Assembly: GCF_001945445.1 (NCBI RefSeq)
Contig: NZ_MSXW01000026.1
Span: 1 to 64,000, forward strand
Reading direction: 5' to 3'
From: Pseudomonas sp. PA27(2017)
GTDB lineage: Bacteria; Pseudomonadota; Gammaproteobacteria; Pseudomonadales; Pseudomonadaceae
DNA length: 64,000 bases
Within the stretch, counting starts at the first letter, position 1. The number at the start of each line of letters is the position of its first letter. A program made the translations under genes and the position numbers. A model generated the notes under the pieces. That model was not told the DNA's origin. It ran no database searches and saw only the letters and a program-made list of their open reading frames with translations. This document shows positions 1 to 9,372 of this stretch, in pieces.

Positions 1-146
1 GCAGAAGGTTGGCTGAGCTGCGGGGAGGTATCGGAGGAATGTTTCTGGATCACCGTCCAAGGCCGGGAAGACCCAGGACGGTGAAGATTTCCAAAACCCG
101 ATATCCAGTGGATCGTAAGGCTGCTCCGCTTAAGTGAACAGCATTA
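1..146 (+). mobile_element. Right end of an IS4-family insertion sequence (truncated by window)
   Basis: The first 146 bases look like the end of an insertion sequence that begins outside the window. Read inward on the minus strand from base 146, the end starts TAATGCTGTTCACTTAAG, which resembles the terminal sequence of IS4 (TAATGC...TTAAG) as I recall it. A transposase-like reading frame runs up to it and stops nine bases before the tip. The bases just outside (147 onward, CGACGTGTCGGGG followed by a T-run) look like one arm of the yajG terminator, so the element probably inserted into that hairpin. The other end and the target duplication lie outside the window. Confidence 0.65.
3..137 (+). 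CDS. IS4-family transposase, C-terminal fragment
   Basis: An open frame enters from the window edge and ends with TGA at 135-137, giving about 44 residues. The tail is basic and proline-rich (RPRTVKISKTRYPVDRK), the kind of C-terminus I associate with IS4-family DDE transposases, which end in a run like RPR-VKISKTRYP. No catalytic residue is visible because the DDE core lies upstream of the window. The stop sits nine bases inside the presumed IS tip, as expected for a compact IS. The family call rests on the tail and the terminal sequence together. Whether the full element is intact cannot be judged. Confidence 0.55.
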   Translation, partial: RRLAELRGGIGGMFLDHRPRPGRPRTVKISKTRYPVDRKAAPLK

Positions 147-181
147 CGACGTGTCGGGGCTTTTTCTTGTCTGCCGTCAGA

Positions 182-766
182 TCACTGACCGCTGAGAATC
201 TGCCCCAGGGTCGGATCCTTGAAGGCTCGGGTCAGGGCATCGCTCAGCACGTCGCTGACCAGCTTGGTGTTGGTTTCCTGGTTAGGCGCCATGCCGAAAC
301 GCTGGTTCAGCGAAGCGCCATAACGGCCACTGTAACGACGGTTGCTGTTCTGCACATCGGCACGGAAGCTGGCGGTCATATCGGCCTCTGTCACGTACAT
401 GCCTTCCTTGGGCGACTGATACTTCAGTTCGGCCAGGGTCAGGGTCAGTTGCGGCGCGTTGTAGGCATTGGCCGACGGGGTGAAGCCCAGTAGGCGTACG
501 GCTGCCTCGGCCTGAGCCTGCAGCTTGGGCAACACGTCCTGGCCCGATACGCTGATGGCGCTGGTCTCCGGATACAGACCGCCGCGAGTGCCCAGTACCG
601 GAGAAGGACGCCCATCCACCACGCGCACCACCACCGGCTGGCCTTGGCCAACGGGAGTAAGTGACCCAATCAGCCTGGGCTGTGGGCTGAGCTGTTGCGG
701 GCTGTGGGCACAACCGACAAGAGCCAGACTGATAACGGCAACCAGACCAAACAACAGGCGATTCAT
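182..766 (-). CDS. YajG family lipoprotein
   Basis: A 194-residue envelope lipoprotein. The N-terminus is a clear lipoprotein signal (basic start, hydrophobic stretch, lipobox LVGC with the acylated Cys at residue 19). Residues about 35-190 match the YajG fold: a conserved VVVRVVDGRP strand near the start and a serine-rich C-terminal region. Its molecular role is not established; YajG proteins are small periplasmic-facing lipoproteins of unknown function. Only half of a terminator hairpin follows the stop, because an IS end begins 35 bases downstream. The start is supported by the signal peptide beginning directly at the first Met. Confidence 0.85.
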   Translation of the reverse strand: MNRLLFGLVAVISLALVGCAHSPQQLSPQPRLIGSLTPVGQGQPVVVRVVDGRPSPVLGTRGGLYPETSAISVSGQDVLPKLQAQAEAAVRLLGFTPSANAYNAPQLTLTLAELKYQSPKEGMYVTEADMTASFRADVQNSNRRYSGRYGASLNQRFGMAPNQETNTKLVSDVLSDALTRAFKDPTLGQILSGQ

Positions 767-909
767 ACTCGGTTCTCCATGAGGGGCGCTTAAGGCTCGC
801 GAAGTATAACGAATCGACCTGCAAACGGTGAGCGCGGTTCCGCGTCACGCTCTCGTCACATGCTGGAGGTATAAGACTTTGGTCGCTTTGCATGAACGGA
901 GCTTGTTTG

Positions 910-1104
910 ATGCGCGCACTTCTGCAGAAATTTGCCGCCACCCCGAACCCACGCATTTACGCCTGCCTGGATGAGCATGGCATCTGCCGCGCGTTTCGCC
1001 AGAGTGCCCAGCCACCGGGCCCCGCGGGCTGGCACGAGGTCAAGGAGCAGCGTCTGACCTGGCTCGGCGCGCCCTTGCCGAAAAGCGCATTTGCCCGCCA
1101 TTGA
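910..1104 (+). CDS. Small conserved hypothetical protein (64 aa)
   Basis: A short protein of 64 residues beginning MRALLQKFAATPNPRIYACLD. I chose the ATG at 910 because GGAG lies eight bases upstream; an in-frame ATG at 892 lacks a comparable ribosome site. I recall similar small proteins near mqo in other pseudomonads, but no function is known to me. The sequence is soluble-looking, with no signal peptide or membrane segment, and has two cysteines (CLDEHGIC). It is divergent from yajG. A TATAAG at 865-870 may be its -10 element, but no convincing -35 is present. Confidence 0.7.
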   Translation: MRALLQKFAATPNPRIYACLDEHGICRAFRQSAQPPGPAGWHEVKEQRLTWLGAPLPKSAFARH

Positions 1105-1584
1105 GCGCCAGCTCGGGCATCCGCCTGCTTCGCTGCATGTGCAATAAAAGTCACACGCACCTGATCACTTCCCCCGCTTTCGCCTTATAATCGCGCCCCG
1201 ATTATAAGGACGCCTCCTGATCGGCATCGCCGTACCGCTGATGCAGTCATGCCATCGGCAACGCCACAGAGAGTCGCCCACTTCGTGCTGCTCGATATCG
1301 AAGGCCCTCCTCCATGCGATGGCCGCGTTTTCGCGGAACATCTGCCGGCTGGAACGGCCCAACAGGCACATGAACTTTTGAGGTTCGCGTTCCAAAAGGA
1401 CGTGAAAAAACGGTTTCAATAACTTCACAAGAGTGTGGCGAACATATGAATCATCTTGCGGCAGGACACGGCGACCTCCTCCCGTTATCCCAATCCTCAA
1501 TACAGCTCGGCAACCGCTGACAGGCGCCTTTGCCGCCCAGGCCGACGGCCTATGACTGGACGCTGATTTTTTGGAGATGTGGTA
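1105..1584 (+). other. 480-base gap upstream of mqo
   Basis: The stretch holds a perfect 27-base dyad at 1183-1209 (annotated separately), then about 370 bases of probable mqo leader. It contains T-rich and purine-rich patches around 1410-1460 and a ribosome site, GGAG at 1573-1576, for mqo. I see no convincing gene. A 24-codon frame at 1446-1520 has no ribosome site, so I did not call it. Confidence 0.5.
1183..1209. promoter_or_regulatory. Perfect 11-bp inverted repeat containing TATAAT on both strands
   Basis: CCTTATAATCG, five bases (CGCCC), then CGATTATAAGG. Each arm carries a consensus -10 hexamer TATAAT followed by a GC-rich stretch, one facing mqo and the other facing back. No good -35 hexamer is found at 16-18 bases upstream on the plus strand. 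No T-run follows, so it is not a standard terminator. It could be a promoter overlapped by an operator, or a divergent promoter pair. Confidence 0.45.
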
Positions 1585-3087
1585 ATGGCGCAGAACGATT
1601 ACGAAGCTGTAGATGTAGTGCTGGTCGGTGCCGGCATCATGAGCGCAACGCTGGCGGTGCTGCTCAAGGAGCTCGATCCGGGTATCAAACTGGAAGTCGT
1701 CGAGGCAATGGACTTCGGTGCGGCAGAGAGTTCCAATCCGTGGAACAACGCGGGTACCGGGCACGCCGGCCTGTGCGAACTCAACTACACCCCCGAGTCT
1801 GCCGACGGCTCCATCGATATCAAGAAGGCAGTGAGCATCAACGCGCAGTTCGAGGAGTCCAAACAGTTCTGGGCCTACCTGGTCAAGAAAGGCACCTTCG
1901 GCTCGCCCAAGTCCTTTATCAATCCCGTTCCGCACTTGAGCTTCGTCCGCGGCCAGAAAGGCATCGACTACCTCAAGAAGCGCTTCGAGGCGCTGCATGT
2001 GCACCACGCCTTCGAAGATATGGTGTACAGCGAAGACCGCGCCACCATGAACGAATGGATGCCGCTGATGATGCCGGGCCGCGACCCGAACGAGCCAATC
2101 GCAGCAACCCACGTGGCCAACGGCACGGACGTCAATTTCGGCGCGCTCACCAAGAGCCTGCTCGACCATCTGGTTCAGCAGAACGAGGCTCGGGTGACCT
2201 TCAACCAGCGCGTTACCGACCTCACTCGTAATGAGCACGGCTGGCGCGTGAGCACCAAGGATCAGAAGAGCGGCAATCACCGCCAGATCCAGGCCCGCTT
2301 CGTGTTCCTCGGCGCTGGCGGCGGCGCTCTGCCCCTGCTGCAGATGTCCGGCATCGCCGAAGGCAAGGGTTTCGGCGGTTTCCCGGTCAGCGGACAGTGG
2401 CTGCGCTGCGACAACCCGGAAGTGGTGAACCAGCATCAGGCCAAGGTGTACAGCCAGGCTGAAGTCGGCTCGCCGCCCATGTCGGTGCCGCACCTGGATA
2501 CGCGCGTGGTCGACGGTAAGAAATCGCTGCTGTTCGGGCCCTATGCCGGCTTCACCACCAAATTTCTTAAGAAGGGCTCGTTCCTCGACCTGCCGATGTC
2601 GGTGCGCCTGAACAACATTGGCCCGATGCTGGCGGTGGCCCGCGACAACTTCGACCTGACGCGTTACCTGGTCAAGGAAGTCATGCAGTCCCAGGAGCAG
2701 CGCCTCAATACCCTGCGCGGCTTCTACCCGCAGGCCAAGGCCAGCGACTGGCGCCTGGAGATTGCCGGCCAACGCGTGCAGATCATCAAGAAGGACGCCA
2801 AGAAAGGCGGCATCCTGCAATTCGGTACCGAGCTGGTGGCCGCCCAAGATGGCTCCATTGCCGCCCTGCTCGGCGCTTCCCCTGGCGCCTCGGTGACCGT
2901 CTCGATCATGCTCGACCTGATCCGCCGCTGCTTCCCCGAGCAATCGGCGTCAGCTGAGTGGAGCAGCAAGCTGAACGAGATGTTCCCGGTACCCGCCGCG
3001 ACGCTTGTCAGTGACGCCGAGCAATACCGCGCCGTTCAGGCACAGTCGGATACGCTGCTGCAGTTGCGAGATGCCCTGCCGGCCTGA
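1585..3087 (+). CDS. mqo: Malate:quinone oxidoreductase
   Basis: A 500-residue membrane-peripheral FAD enzyme that oxidises malate to oxaloacetate and passes electrons to the quinone pool, replacing or supplementing NAD-malate dehydrogenase in the TCA cycle. The N-terminus has the FAD-binding dinucleotide fold ([19 protein letters not shown], residues about 8-26), followed by the family block [19 protein letters not shown]. Length fits the Mqo family. I chose ATG 1585 because GGAG lies eight bases before it; a GTG two codons earlier is less well placed. It is convergent with rpoS, with a terminator directly after the stop. Pseudomonads often carry two mqo copies, so which paralogue this is cannot be told. 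Confidence 0.96.
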   Translation: MAQNDYEAVDVVLVGAGIMSATLAVLLKELDPGIKLEVVEAMDFGAAESSNPWNNAGTGHAGLCELNYTPESADGSIDIKKAVSINAQFEESKQFWAYLVKKGTFGSPKSFINPVPHLSFVRGQKGIDYLKKRFEALHVHHAFEDMVYSEDRATMNEWMPLMMPGRDPNEPIAATHVANGTDVNFGALTKSLLDHLVQQNEARVTFNQRVTDLTRNEHGWRVSTKDQKSGNHRQIQARFVFLGAGGGALPLLQMSGIAEGKGFGGFPVSGQWLRCDNPEVVNQHQAKVYSQAEVGSPPMSVPHLDTRVVDGKKSLLFGPYAGFTTKFLKKGSFLDLPMSVRLNNIGPMLAVARDNFDLTRYLVKEVMQSQEQRLNTLRGFYPQAKASDWRLEIAGQRVQIIKKDAKKGGILQFGTELVAAQDGSIAALLGASPGASVTVSIMLDLIRRCFPEQSASAEWSSKLNEMFPVPAATLVSDAEQYRAVQAQSDTLLQLRDALPA

Positions 3088-3100
3088 TCAAGGCCTGTCG

Positions 3101-3130
3101 AAAACGGCGCCCTGGAGGCGCCGTTTTCAT
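3101..3130 (+). terminator. mqo terminator
   Basis: A perfect stem AAAACGGCGCC / GGCGCCGTTTT with a five-base loop, followed by T-rich sequence, 13 bases after the mqo stop. Confidence 0.85.
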
Positions 3131-3153
3131 TTCTTCAGTTCAGTGCCCGCGAC

Positions 3154-3184
3154 AATAAAAAAGCCAGTCAGCAAGCTGACTGGC
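3154..3184 (-). terminator. rpoS terminator
   Basis: On the minus strand, arms of GCCAGTCAGC pair with GCTGACTGGC and are followed by six Ts. It sits 22 bases after the rpoS stop and serves the rpoS transcript. Confidence 0.85.
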
Positions 3185-3206
3185 CGAGGGCCTGGCAGGC
3201 CGGGTG

Positions 3207-4217
3207 TTACTGGAACAGCGAGTCGGCGGAAAGGCCGTTCTTCTCGAGTATCTCGCGCAGTCGCTTGAGTGCTTCGACCTGAATCTGCCGCACGCGCTCA
3301 CGCGTCAGGCCGATCTCCTGGCCAACCTCCTCGAGCGTGCAGCTTTCGTGGCCACGCAGACCGAAGCGTCGTACCACAACCTCGCGTTGCTTCTCGGTCA
3401 GCTCCGACAGCCATTGGTCGATGCTCTGGGATAGATCGTCGTCCTGCAGCAACTCGCAAGGATCGGTGGGGCGATCATCGGTAAGGGTGTCGAGTAGCGT
3501 CTTGTCGGAGTCTGGCCCCAGGGATACATCCACCGAAGACACCCGCTCGTTGAGGCCAAGCATGCGCTTGACCTCGCCCACCGGTTTTTCCAGGAGATTG
3601 GCGATTTCCTCGGGGGAAGGTTCGTGATCGAGCTTCTGGGTCAGCTCCCGCGCAGCACGCAGGTAGACGTTGAGTTCCTTGACCACATGAATGGGCAAAC
3701 GAATGGTGCGGGTCTGATTCATGATCGCCCGCTCGATGGTCTGCCGGATCCACCAGGTGGCGTAGGTGGAGAAGCGGAAGCCGCGCTCCGGGTCGAATTT
3801 CTCGACGGCGCGAATCAGGCCGAGATTGCCTTCTTCGATCAAGTCCAACAGCGACAACCCGCGATTCACGTAGCGCCGGGCGATCTTCACCACCAGCCGC
3901 AGGTTGCTTTCTATCATGCGTTTGCGCCCGGCGGGATCGCCCTTCTGCGCCAAACGCGCGAAGAACACCTCTTCTTCAGGAGTGAGCAGTGGAGAGAAAC
4001 CGATTTCGTTGAGGTACAGCTGAGTGGCGTCGAGCGCCCGGGTGTAGTCGATGTACTTGTGCTGCTTGCTGCCGGTAGGCTGCTTGGCCTTGCTACGCGT
4101 GGCGACCTTGGCAGTAGCCGCCTTGTCGTTAGCCTCGTCAAGATCGATGTCCGGCTCCATCAGGAGCACTTCGTCATCGATGTCAAACTCCGGCGCTGCC
4201 TTGGTATTGAGTGCCAT
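3207..4217 (-). CDS. rpoS: RNA polymerase sigma factor RpoS
   Basis: The stationary-phase and general stress sigma factor, 336 residues. A short acidic N-terminus ([16 protein letters not shown]) precedes sigma-70 region 1.2 ([21 protein letters not shown]), region 2 at about residues 93-165 with the -10-recognising segment [17 protein letters not shown], region 3, and region 4 ending in the helix-turn-helix [20 protein letters not shown]. Length matches pseudomonad RpoS. I took the Met of [14 protein letters not shown] as start by family match; the frame stays open 22 codons further upstream. It follows nlpD by 109 bases. In gamma-proteobacteria the main rpoS promoter usually lies inside nlpD, which is an inference here. 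Confidence 0.98.
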   Translation of the reverse strand: MALNTKAAPEFDIDDEVLLMEPDIDLDEANDKAATAKVATRSKAKQPTGSKQHKYIDYTRALDATQLYLNEIGFSPLLTPEEEVFFARLAQKGDPAGRKRMIESNLRLVVKIARRYVNRGLSLLDLIEEGNLGLIRAVEKFDPERGFRFSTYATWWIRQTIERAIMNQTRTIRLPIHVVKELNVYLRAARELTQKLDHEPSPEEIANLLEKPVGEVKRMLGLNERVSSVDVSLGPDSDKTLLDTLTDDRPTDPCELLQDDDLSQSIDQWLSELTEKQREVVVRRFGLRGHESCTLEEVGQEIGLTRERVRQIQVEALKRLREILEKNGLSADSLFQ

Positions 4218-4326
4218 TTTATTGTTCCGTCCCTTGCTGAGTTCGACCAGCAAGCTCCGATGTGCGCTTGTCCTTGGCAACATCAGAGCCCGTCCATCCC
4301 ACGTGAGCGGGTGAACGAGCGACAGA

Positions 4327-5184
4327 TCAACGACGTGGCAGGTATTGCATTGGATCTACAGGCTTACCCTGGCGGCGAATTTCGAAGTGAAGCTTCACCC
4401 GGTCAGTTCCCGTGGAACCCATCTCGGCAATCTGTTGCCCGACTTTGACCTGCTGCCCCTCACGTACCAGCAGCCTGCGGTTGTGACCGTAGGCACTCAC
4501 GTAGGTATCGCTGTGCTTGATGATCACCAATTCGCCGTAGCCCCGTAACCCACTCCCGGCGTAGACAACGGATCCACCAGACGCAGCAAGGACAGGCTGT
4601 CCCAATTCACCTGCTATATCAATGCCTTTATTCAAACTACCGTTTGAGGAAAAACGGCCGATAATCGCACCGCTCGCCGGCCACGCCCAACCTGTTGCGG
4701 AACGCTGAACCGGCTCCACGGGGGTGGTGGCAGGAGTCGTCACGATCGGCGTCGTTGGACGAGTGGTGGTTTGTGCCGGAGGCGCTTGCACCGGCGTGGA
4801 AGGCCGACCTGGCGTGGTTGCGACGGGTCTCGAGGCAGGCGGCGTGGAGGCGGTGACGGGCCCGCCAGAACTGCCGGAACCGAAGCGAATCACTTGGCCC
4901 ACGCGGATCATGTACGGAGGCGCGATGGCATTGTGCGCAGCCAGTGCTTTCCAGTCCCATCCATAGCGGAAGGCGATGGAGTAAAGTGTGTCCCCACGTT
5001 GCACTCGGTATTGGCCAGAGGTGACCGGCTGGCGCTGCGAAGCAGCGCTATTGCGATCGACGACCTGCACACCACCCGATGGCGAGCTGGCGCAGCCGGC
5101 CAGCAGCGCACCTACGGCAGTCATCACCAGCAGGTTGCGCAGCATGCCCGAGGAACGATGTCCTTGTTTGGCTGTGGAACTCAC
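4327..5184 (-). CDS. nlpD: NlpD-type LysM/M23 lipoprotein
   Basis: An outer-membrane lipoprotein that activates a cell-wall amidase during septum splitting in E. coli. The signal peptide ends in lipobox LLAGC (Cys about residue 31), then a LysM domain ([18 protein letters not shown], residues about 54-100), a Pro/Thr linker with repeated TTP motifs, and a C-terminal LytM domain. The LytM zinc ligands are incomplete: the first His is Asn (NKGID) and the HxH motif is reduced to LHFE, as in E. coli NlpD, so it is an activator rather than an enzyme. I chose GTG 5184 because GGGAG lies upstream; ATG 5145 would leave a shorter but still usable signal peptide. Confidence 0.92.
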   Translation of the reverse strand: MSSTAKQGHRSSGMLRNLLVMTAVGALLAGCASSPSGGVQVVDRNSAASQRQPVTSGQYRVQRGDTLYSIAFRYGWDWKALAAHNAIAPPYMIRVGQVIRFGSGSSGGPVTASTPPASRPVATTPGRPSTPVQAPPAQTTTRPTTPIVTTPATTPVEPVQRSATGWAWPASGAIIGRFSSNGSLNKGIDIAGELGQPVLAASGGSVVYAGSGLRGYGELVIIKHSDTYVSAYGHNRRLLVREGQQVKVGQQIAEMGSTGTDRVKLHFEIRRQGKPVDPMQYLPRR

Positions 5185-5236
5185 CCCAATCTCCCTTGCA
5201 GACGGCCTCGAGCGACCGGTAAAGAACGCCGAAACG

Positions 5237-6166
5237 TCACACCTCTTCAACCTGGCGGCGGCGCGCCAGCCACTCAACGCCCAATACCAACGCGATAGCG
5301 CACAGGCTCAACACGATGGCCAGCAGCAATTGCGCGTCGTCTCCACTGACATCGGCGAACTGCCACGGCAATAGATTGACCTGTTCGAGTGGAAACGATT
5401 CACCATGACGATTGGTTTGCCATGTGAGGGTTTGTTTCCAGGGCCAGACCTTGACCAGCGAGCCGAGCATCAACCCGGCCAGAAAGGCCATGGTCAGGTC
5501 GCGCATGTTGGCGAGCAGCCAGCTCAACACCTTCGAGAAGGTCAGCAGACCTAGCACGCAACCGGCGCAAAACACCGCCAGCACGGCCAGATCGAAATTC
5601 TTCACGGCCCCTAGCACTACCGGGTAAAGACCGAGCAGCACCAGGATGAAGCTGCCCGAGATACCCGGCAGGATCATCGCGCTGATGGCGATGGCACCGG
5701 CGAAGAACAACATCAGCGGGTCGGCGGACAGTTGCATGGGCACTGCGAGGGTAATCCACAATGCGAATGCCAGGCCGACGGCAAAGCCGACCAACCGGTT
5801 ACCGCGCCAGGCCTGCACCTCGCGCCCCACCAGATAGACGGATACCAGCACCAGCCCGAAGAAGAACGCCCAGAGCGGCACCGGGTGCTCGTTCATCAGG
5901 TAGCTGATGGCCCGAGCCAGGGTGAAGATACTGCTGAGAATGCCCAGCAAAACCACCAGCAGAAAACTGGCATTGCAAGCCTGCCACGCCGCGGCGATGC
6001 GCCCGCGTGCGAGCAGCATCAAGGCCTGGGGCATGGCGGCGAACGAGGCGAGAAGCTTGTCGTATATACCGGTGATCAGGGCAACGGTGCCGCCGGAGAA
6101 ACCAGGCACTACATCGACCGCGCCCATCGCCATTCCTTTGGTATACAGCAGCAAGGTCTTCTTCAT
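5237..6166 (-). CDS. DUF368 membrane protein (PopT-type undecaprenyl-phosphate transporter)
   Basis: A 309-residue polytopic membrane protein with roughly eight hydrophobic segments. Two related glycine/proline motifs, VVPGFSGGTVALITGIY near residue 20 and MILPGISGSFILVLLGLY near residue 165, indicate an internal duplication with two re-entrant-like loops. DUF368 proteins (PopT) have been shown in other bacteria to help move undecaprenyl phosphate back to the inner leaflet for reuse in wall and O-antigen synthesis; the role here is by family. It lies between pcm and nlpD on the same strand, 22 bases after pcm and 52 before nlpD, so it is probably in the rpoS operon. P. aeruginosa, as I recall, lacks a gene at this point. 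Confidence 0.85.
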   Translation of the reverse strand: MKKTLLLYTKGMAMGAVDVVPGFSGGTVALITGIYDKLLASFAAMPQALMLLARGRIAAAWQACNASFLLVVLLGILSSIFTLARAISYLMNEHPVPLWAFFFGLVLVSVYLVGREVQAWRGNRLVGFAVGLAFALWITLAVPMQLSADPLMLFFAGAIAISAMILPGISGSFILVLLGLYPVVLGAVKNFDLAVLAVFCAGCVLGLLTFSKVLSWLLANMRDLTMAFLAGLMLGSLVKVWPWKQTLTWQTNRHGESFPLEQVNLLPWQFADVSGDDAQLLLAIVLSLCAIALVLGVEWLARRRQVEEV

Positions 6167-6188
6167 GCATCCTTCCGTTCGATTCGAA

Positions 6189-6857
6189 TCAGGCCAGCGG
6201 GCCGTTAAGCAGGGGCACGAACCGTACTGCGTCGAGTACGTGCCGGGAGAAACCCTGCTCCTCGCGAATGATCAATAACAATTGCTGAACGTCACCTGAA
6301 CCGACGGGAATCACCAGACGGCCGCCTGGAGCCAGCTGATCCAGCAGCGCCTGGGGCACTTCCGAGGCCGCGGCGGTAACGATGATCCCGTTGTAGGGCG
6401 CCAGCGCCGGCCAGCCTTCCCAGCCATCGCCCCAGCGAAAGACCACGTTGCGCAGGCTGAGTTTGACCAATCGTTCCTTCGCCCGTTCCTGCAGCCCCTG
6501 AATGCGCTCGACGGTGAACACCCGCTCGACCAGTTGCGCCAGGATGGCCGTCTGGTAACCGGAGCCCGTACCGATCTCCAACACCTTGTCCAGCGGGCCG
6601 GCGGCGAGCAGCAGCTCGCTCATGCGCGCCACCATGTAGGGTTGCGAGATGGTCTGGTTGTGCCCAATCGGCAGCGCCGTATCTTCATAGGCGCGATGGG
6701 CCAGGGCTTCGTCGACGAACAGATGACGCGGCGTGCGCCTGATCACCTCGAGCACGCCGGCGTTGGACAAGCCTTCTTCGTAGAGTCGCTGGATCAGGCG
6801 TTCGCGCGTGCGCTGCGAGGTCATGCCAATCCCGTGGCGGTCATGCTCCCGATTCAT
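6189..6857 (-). CDS. pcm: Protein-L-isoaspartate O-methyltransferase
   Basis: Repairs isoaspartyl residues in aged proteins by SAM-dependent methylation. The 222-residue form contains the class I methyltransferase motif [14 protein letters not shown], the family block [18 protein letters not shown] upstream of it, and the C-terminal [13 protein letters not shown] chose ATG 6857 because a strong GGAGGGG site lies eight bases upstream and the ATG overlaps the surE stop (ATGA); the usual annotated start in the genus corresponds to the Met at 6824, eleven codons in, which has a weaker GGGA site. Pairing with surE and rpoS is classical and fits a stationary-phase repair role. Confidence 0.96.
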   Translation of the reverse strand: MNREHDRHGIGMTSQRTRERLIQRLYEEGLSNAGVLEVIRRTPRHLFVDEALAHRAYEDTALPIGHNQTISQPYMVARMSELLLAAGPLDKVLEIGTGSGYQTAILAQLVERVFTVERIQGLQERAKERLVKLSLRNVVFRWGDGWEGWPALAPYNGIIVTAAASEVPQALLDQLAPGGRLVIPVGSGDVQQLLLIIREEQGFSRHVLDAVRFVPLLNGPLA

Positions 6858-7606
6858 TTCATCAACCCCTCCAGCCAGGGTTTGAGGCGGTTGAGTCCAT
6901 CCTGATAAGTGCGGTCGAGCTGCAACGGCGTGACCGACACGTAGCCCTGCATGACGGCGTGGAAGTCGGTGCCTTCAGCGCCATCCTCGACATCCCCGGC
7001 AGCAGCGATCCAGTAGCCGGCCTTGCCTCGCGGGTTGACGTCCTTGACCGGTGCGGCGGCGCGGGCACGATGGCCCAGGCGGGTCAGCTGCACACCACGG
7101 ATACGCTCGAGCGGCAGGTTAGGCACGTTGACGTTCAGCACCGTACGAGGCGGCAGATCGAGCTGTTCGTGAGCCTCGACCAGCTTGCGGGCGAAATGAG
7201 CCGCGGTGGGCAGATTCTCGGCCGAACGGGAGACCAGCGAAAAGGCGAATGCCGGGCGGGCTAGAAAGCGGCCCTCGAGCGCGGCGCCTACGGTGCCGGA
7301 ATACAACACGTCATCACCCAGATTGGCGCCCATGTTGATGCCCGACACGACCAGATCCGGCACATCGGGCAGCAGGCCGTTAATGCCCAGGTGCACGCAG
7401 TCGGTGGGCGTGCCATTGAGGCTGATATAGCCATTGGCCTGGGTGCAGGGGTGCAGCGGGCGATCCAGGGTCAGCGCGCTGCTGGCGCCGCTGCGGTCGC
7501 CGTCGGGGGCGATCACCGTGCAGTCGGCGTAATCAGCCAGCGCAGCGTGCAACGCGGCGAGGCCCGGTGCGGCCACGCCGTCATCGTTAGAAATCAGAAT
7601 ACGCAT
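6854..7606 (-). CDS. surE: 5'/3'-nucleotidase SurE
   Basis: A 250-residue metal-dependent phosphatase acting on nucleoside monophosphates, linked to survival in stationary phase. The N-terminal metal site [15 protein letters not shown] (Asp8-Asp9) is intact, followed by [16 protein letters not shown] and the Asn-containing segment [25 protein letters not shown] chose the Met before RILISNDDG by family match. The start lies inside the end of truD (13-base overlap) and the stop overlaps pcm, so truD-surE-pcm are translated as a tight unit. Confidence 0.97.
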   Translation of the reverse strand: MRILISNDDGVAAPGLAALHAALADYADCTVIAPDGDRSGASSALTLDRPLHPCTQANGYISLNGTPTDCVHLGINGLLPDVPDLVVSGINMGANLGDDVLYSGTVGAALEGRFLARPAFAFSLVSRSAENLPTAAHFARKLVEAHEQLDLPPRTVLNVNVPNLPLERIRGVQLTRLGHRARAAAPVKDVNPRGKAGYWIAAAGDVEDGAEGTDFHAVMQGYVSVTPLQLDRTYQDGLNRLKPWLEGLMK

Positions 7607-8652
7607 GGGTTGTCCGTCTGCCCTGCCGGTAAAAGCTCGACGATTTCGCGCACCAGAGCGGTGGCGAAACATCCAGCCGGCAGGACGAATTCCAGTTGCA
7701 GAATGTCAGGCTCGGGATAATGCCACGTCAAACCGCTAATGGGGAGGCGCAGGATACGCCGTTCGTGCGCCATGTCCGCTTGTGCGAGCCAGTGCGTGAG
7801 CTGTGCCTCAGCAGTGGCGATACGCTGTTCGAGATCGCCCGTCGCGCCCTGAGCAGGCGAAGCGCCCTCACCCCATAAAGGCCCGGTGGAATGCAGATCG
7901 AGCGCATCCAGGCGGGGATCCTTGCATTCGGCCTCACCAGCGGCGAAAAAGCTGCGGCTGTCGGTGAACGCCAGAAGATCGCCAGGCAACGCCTGGTTCC
8001 AGGTGCCGGCTGCAACACGCTCGGCGAGCACCCGATTGAACACGAAGCTGCGCGCCGCCGAGAGCACCCGCGAACGCACGTTACGCTTTTCCGGCAACTC
8101 ACCGCGCTCGGCGAAATGCCGCGCATGGGCCACGTTGCCGCCGTCGAAACCGAAGCGCTGGGCACCATAGTAGTTGGGAATGCCCTGCTCGCGAATGATG
8201 TGCAGGCGCTGGTCCAGGGTGGCCTTGTCGGCCTGCAACCCGGTCAGGCGCAGAGTGAAGCCATTGGCGGCATGAGCACCGCGCTGCAGCTTGCGGGTAT
8301 GTCGCACCTGCTTGAGGATCGCCAGGGTTTCGTCCTGAGCCGTCGCCAAGTCAGGGTCTTGCTTGCCCGGCAGATGCAGGCTGAACCACTGCCGGGTCAG
8401 CGCCTGTTTGTCCTTCAAACCGGCGTAACTGATCATCCGGATCGGCACACCTGCGGCCCGCGCCAGGCGACGCGCAGCATCCTCGGTATTCAGCCCGCGC
8501 TTTTCGACCCACAGCCACAGGTGCTCGCCCACCCCGGACAACTCGATGTCGAGCACCTCGTCGACCTGAAAATCCTCGGCGGTGGCCTTGAGCACGGCAT
8601 GCCCGCAGGGTTCGCCATGGGCGCGCGGGCCGAGCAGTTCCAGTTCCGTCAT
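7594..8652 (-). CDS. truD: tRNA pseudouridine synthase TruD
   Basis: Makes pseudouridine at position 13 of tRNA-Glu. The 352-residue protein has the TruD catalytic motif [18 protein letters not shown] with catalytic Asp81, and the NYYGAQRFG segment typical of the family followed by the TRUD insertion domain. Length is normal. The ATG overlaps the ispF stop by four bases (ATGA), and the end overlaps surE, placing it second in the ispF-truD-surE-pcm cluster. Confidence 0.97.
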   Translation of the reverse strand: MTELELLGPRAHGEPCGHAVLKATAEDFQVDEVLDIELSGVGEHLWLWVEKRGLNTEDAARRLARAAGVPIRMISYAGLKDKQALTRQWFSLHLPGKQDPDLATAQDETLAILKQVRHTRKLQRGAHAANGFTLRLTGLQADKATLDQRLHIIREQGIPNYYGAQRFGFDGGNVAHARHFAERGELPEKRNVRSRVLSAARSFVFNRVLAERVAAGTWNQALPGDLLAFTDSRSFFAAGEAECKDPRLDALDLHSTGPLWGEGASPAQGATGDLEQRIATAEAQLTHWLAQADMAHERRILRLPISGLTWHYPEPDILQLEFVLPAGCFATALVREIVELLPAGQTDNPCVF

Positions 8653-9122
8653 GCGCTGACCAGCAGCGCGACGGCGTGTACGGCGATGCCTTCCTCGCGG
8701 CCCACAAAACCTAGCTTCTCGGTCGTCGTGGCCTTGACGTTGACCTGATCGAGCTCGACCTGCAGGTCTTCGGCGATCAACGCACGCATGGTCTCGATGT
8801 GCGGCGACATCTTCGGCGCCTGGGCTTCGATGGTGGCGTCGACATTGCCGACCTTCCAGCCCTTGGCATGCACCAGACCAAGCACATGGCGAAGCAGCAC
8901 ACGGCTATCGGCGCCCTTGAAGTTCGGGTCGGTGTCGGGAAAATGCTTGCCGATGTCACCGAGCGCCACGGCGCCAAGCAACGCATCGCTCAGCGCGTGC
9001 AGCACCACGTCGCCATCGGAATGAGCGACCAGGCCGAACTTGTGGGGAATGCGTACGCCGCCCAGGGTGATGAAATCCCCGTCGCCGAAGCGATGCACGT
9101 CGTAACCATGGCCGATCCGCAT
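8649..9122 (-). CDS. ispF: 2-C-methyl-D-erythritol 2,4-cyclodiphosphate synthase
   Basis: Fifth step of the MEP isoprenoid pathway. 157 residues, the usual length. Metal ligands Asp8 and His10 (GYDVHRF) and His42 ([18 protein letters not shown]) are present. I used the Met of [12 protein letters not shown] as the start by family match, although the frame stays open far upstream. It leads the minus-strand cluster ending at rpoS. The companion gene ispD lies about 5 kb away rather than adjacent as in E. coli. Confidence 0.97.
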   Translation of the reverse strand: MRIGHGYDVHRFGDGDFITLGGVRIPHKFGLVAHSDGDVVLHALSDALLGAVALGDIGKHFPDTDPNFKGADSRVLLRHVLGLVHAKGWKVGNVDATIEAQAPKMSPHIETMRALIAEDLQVELDQVNVKATTTEKLGFVGREEGIAVHAVALLVSA

Positions 9123-9372
9123 GAGCCGTTGCCCTCGCAAAAAGGTCGATTCTACCCGAAACCGCGGGCCGAGGCGGACTTGCCCGGCAAGCGAGGAGGC
9201 CATGAACCTGGAAATCTCCGGCCGCCGGCGATCTGCCGGCAAGCGCGGCGCCATCAGCCCGCACCTACGCCATACGCCGCGAATGGGCCACGATGAAAAA
9301 CATGGGAATGTTTTGCCGTTTGCAGGAGTCGACAAGAGGTAGCAGAGATTTCCCGCAACCATGGAGAACATC

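Noticed and set aside
1446..1520. A 24-codon frame in the mqo leader as a possible leader peptide
   Set aside because: There is no ribosome site and no run of regulatory codons; it can easily arise by chance.
1165..2943. A long open frame antisense to mqo
   Set aside because: It has no family match, mirrors mqo codon by codon, and is a usual by-product of high-GC coding sequence. The same holds for long antisense frames over dnaE, eno, bamA and ladS.
3088..3206. Possible RsmZ small RNA downstream of rpoS
   Set aside because: The gap is filled by two intrinsic terminators and lacks repeated GGA loops.
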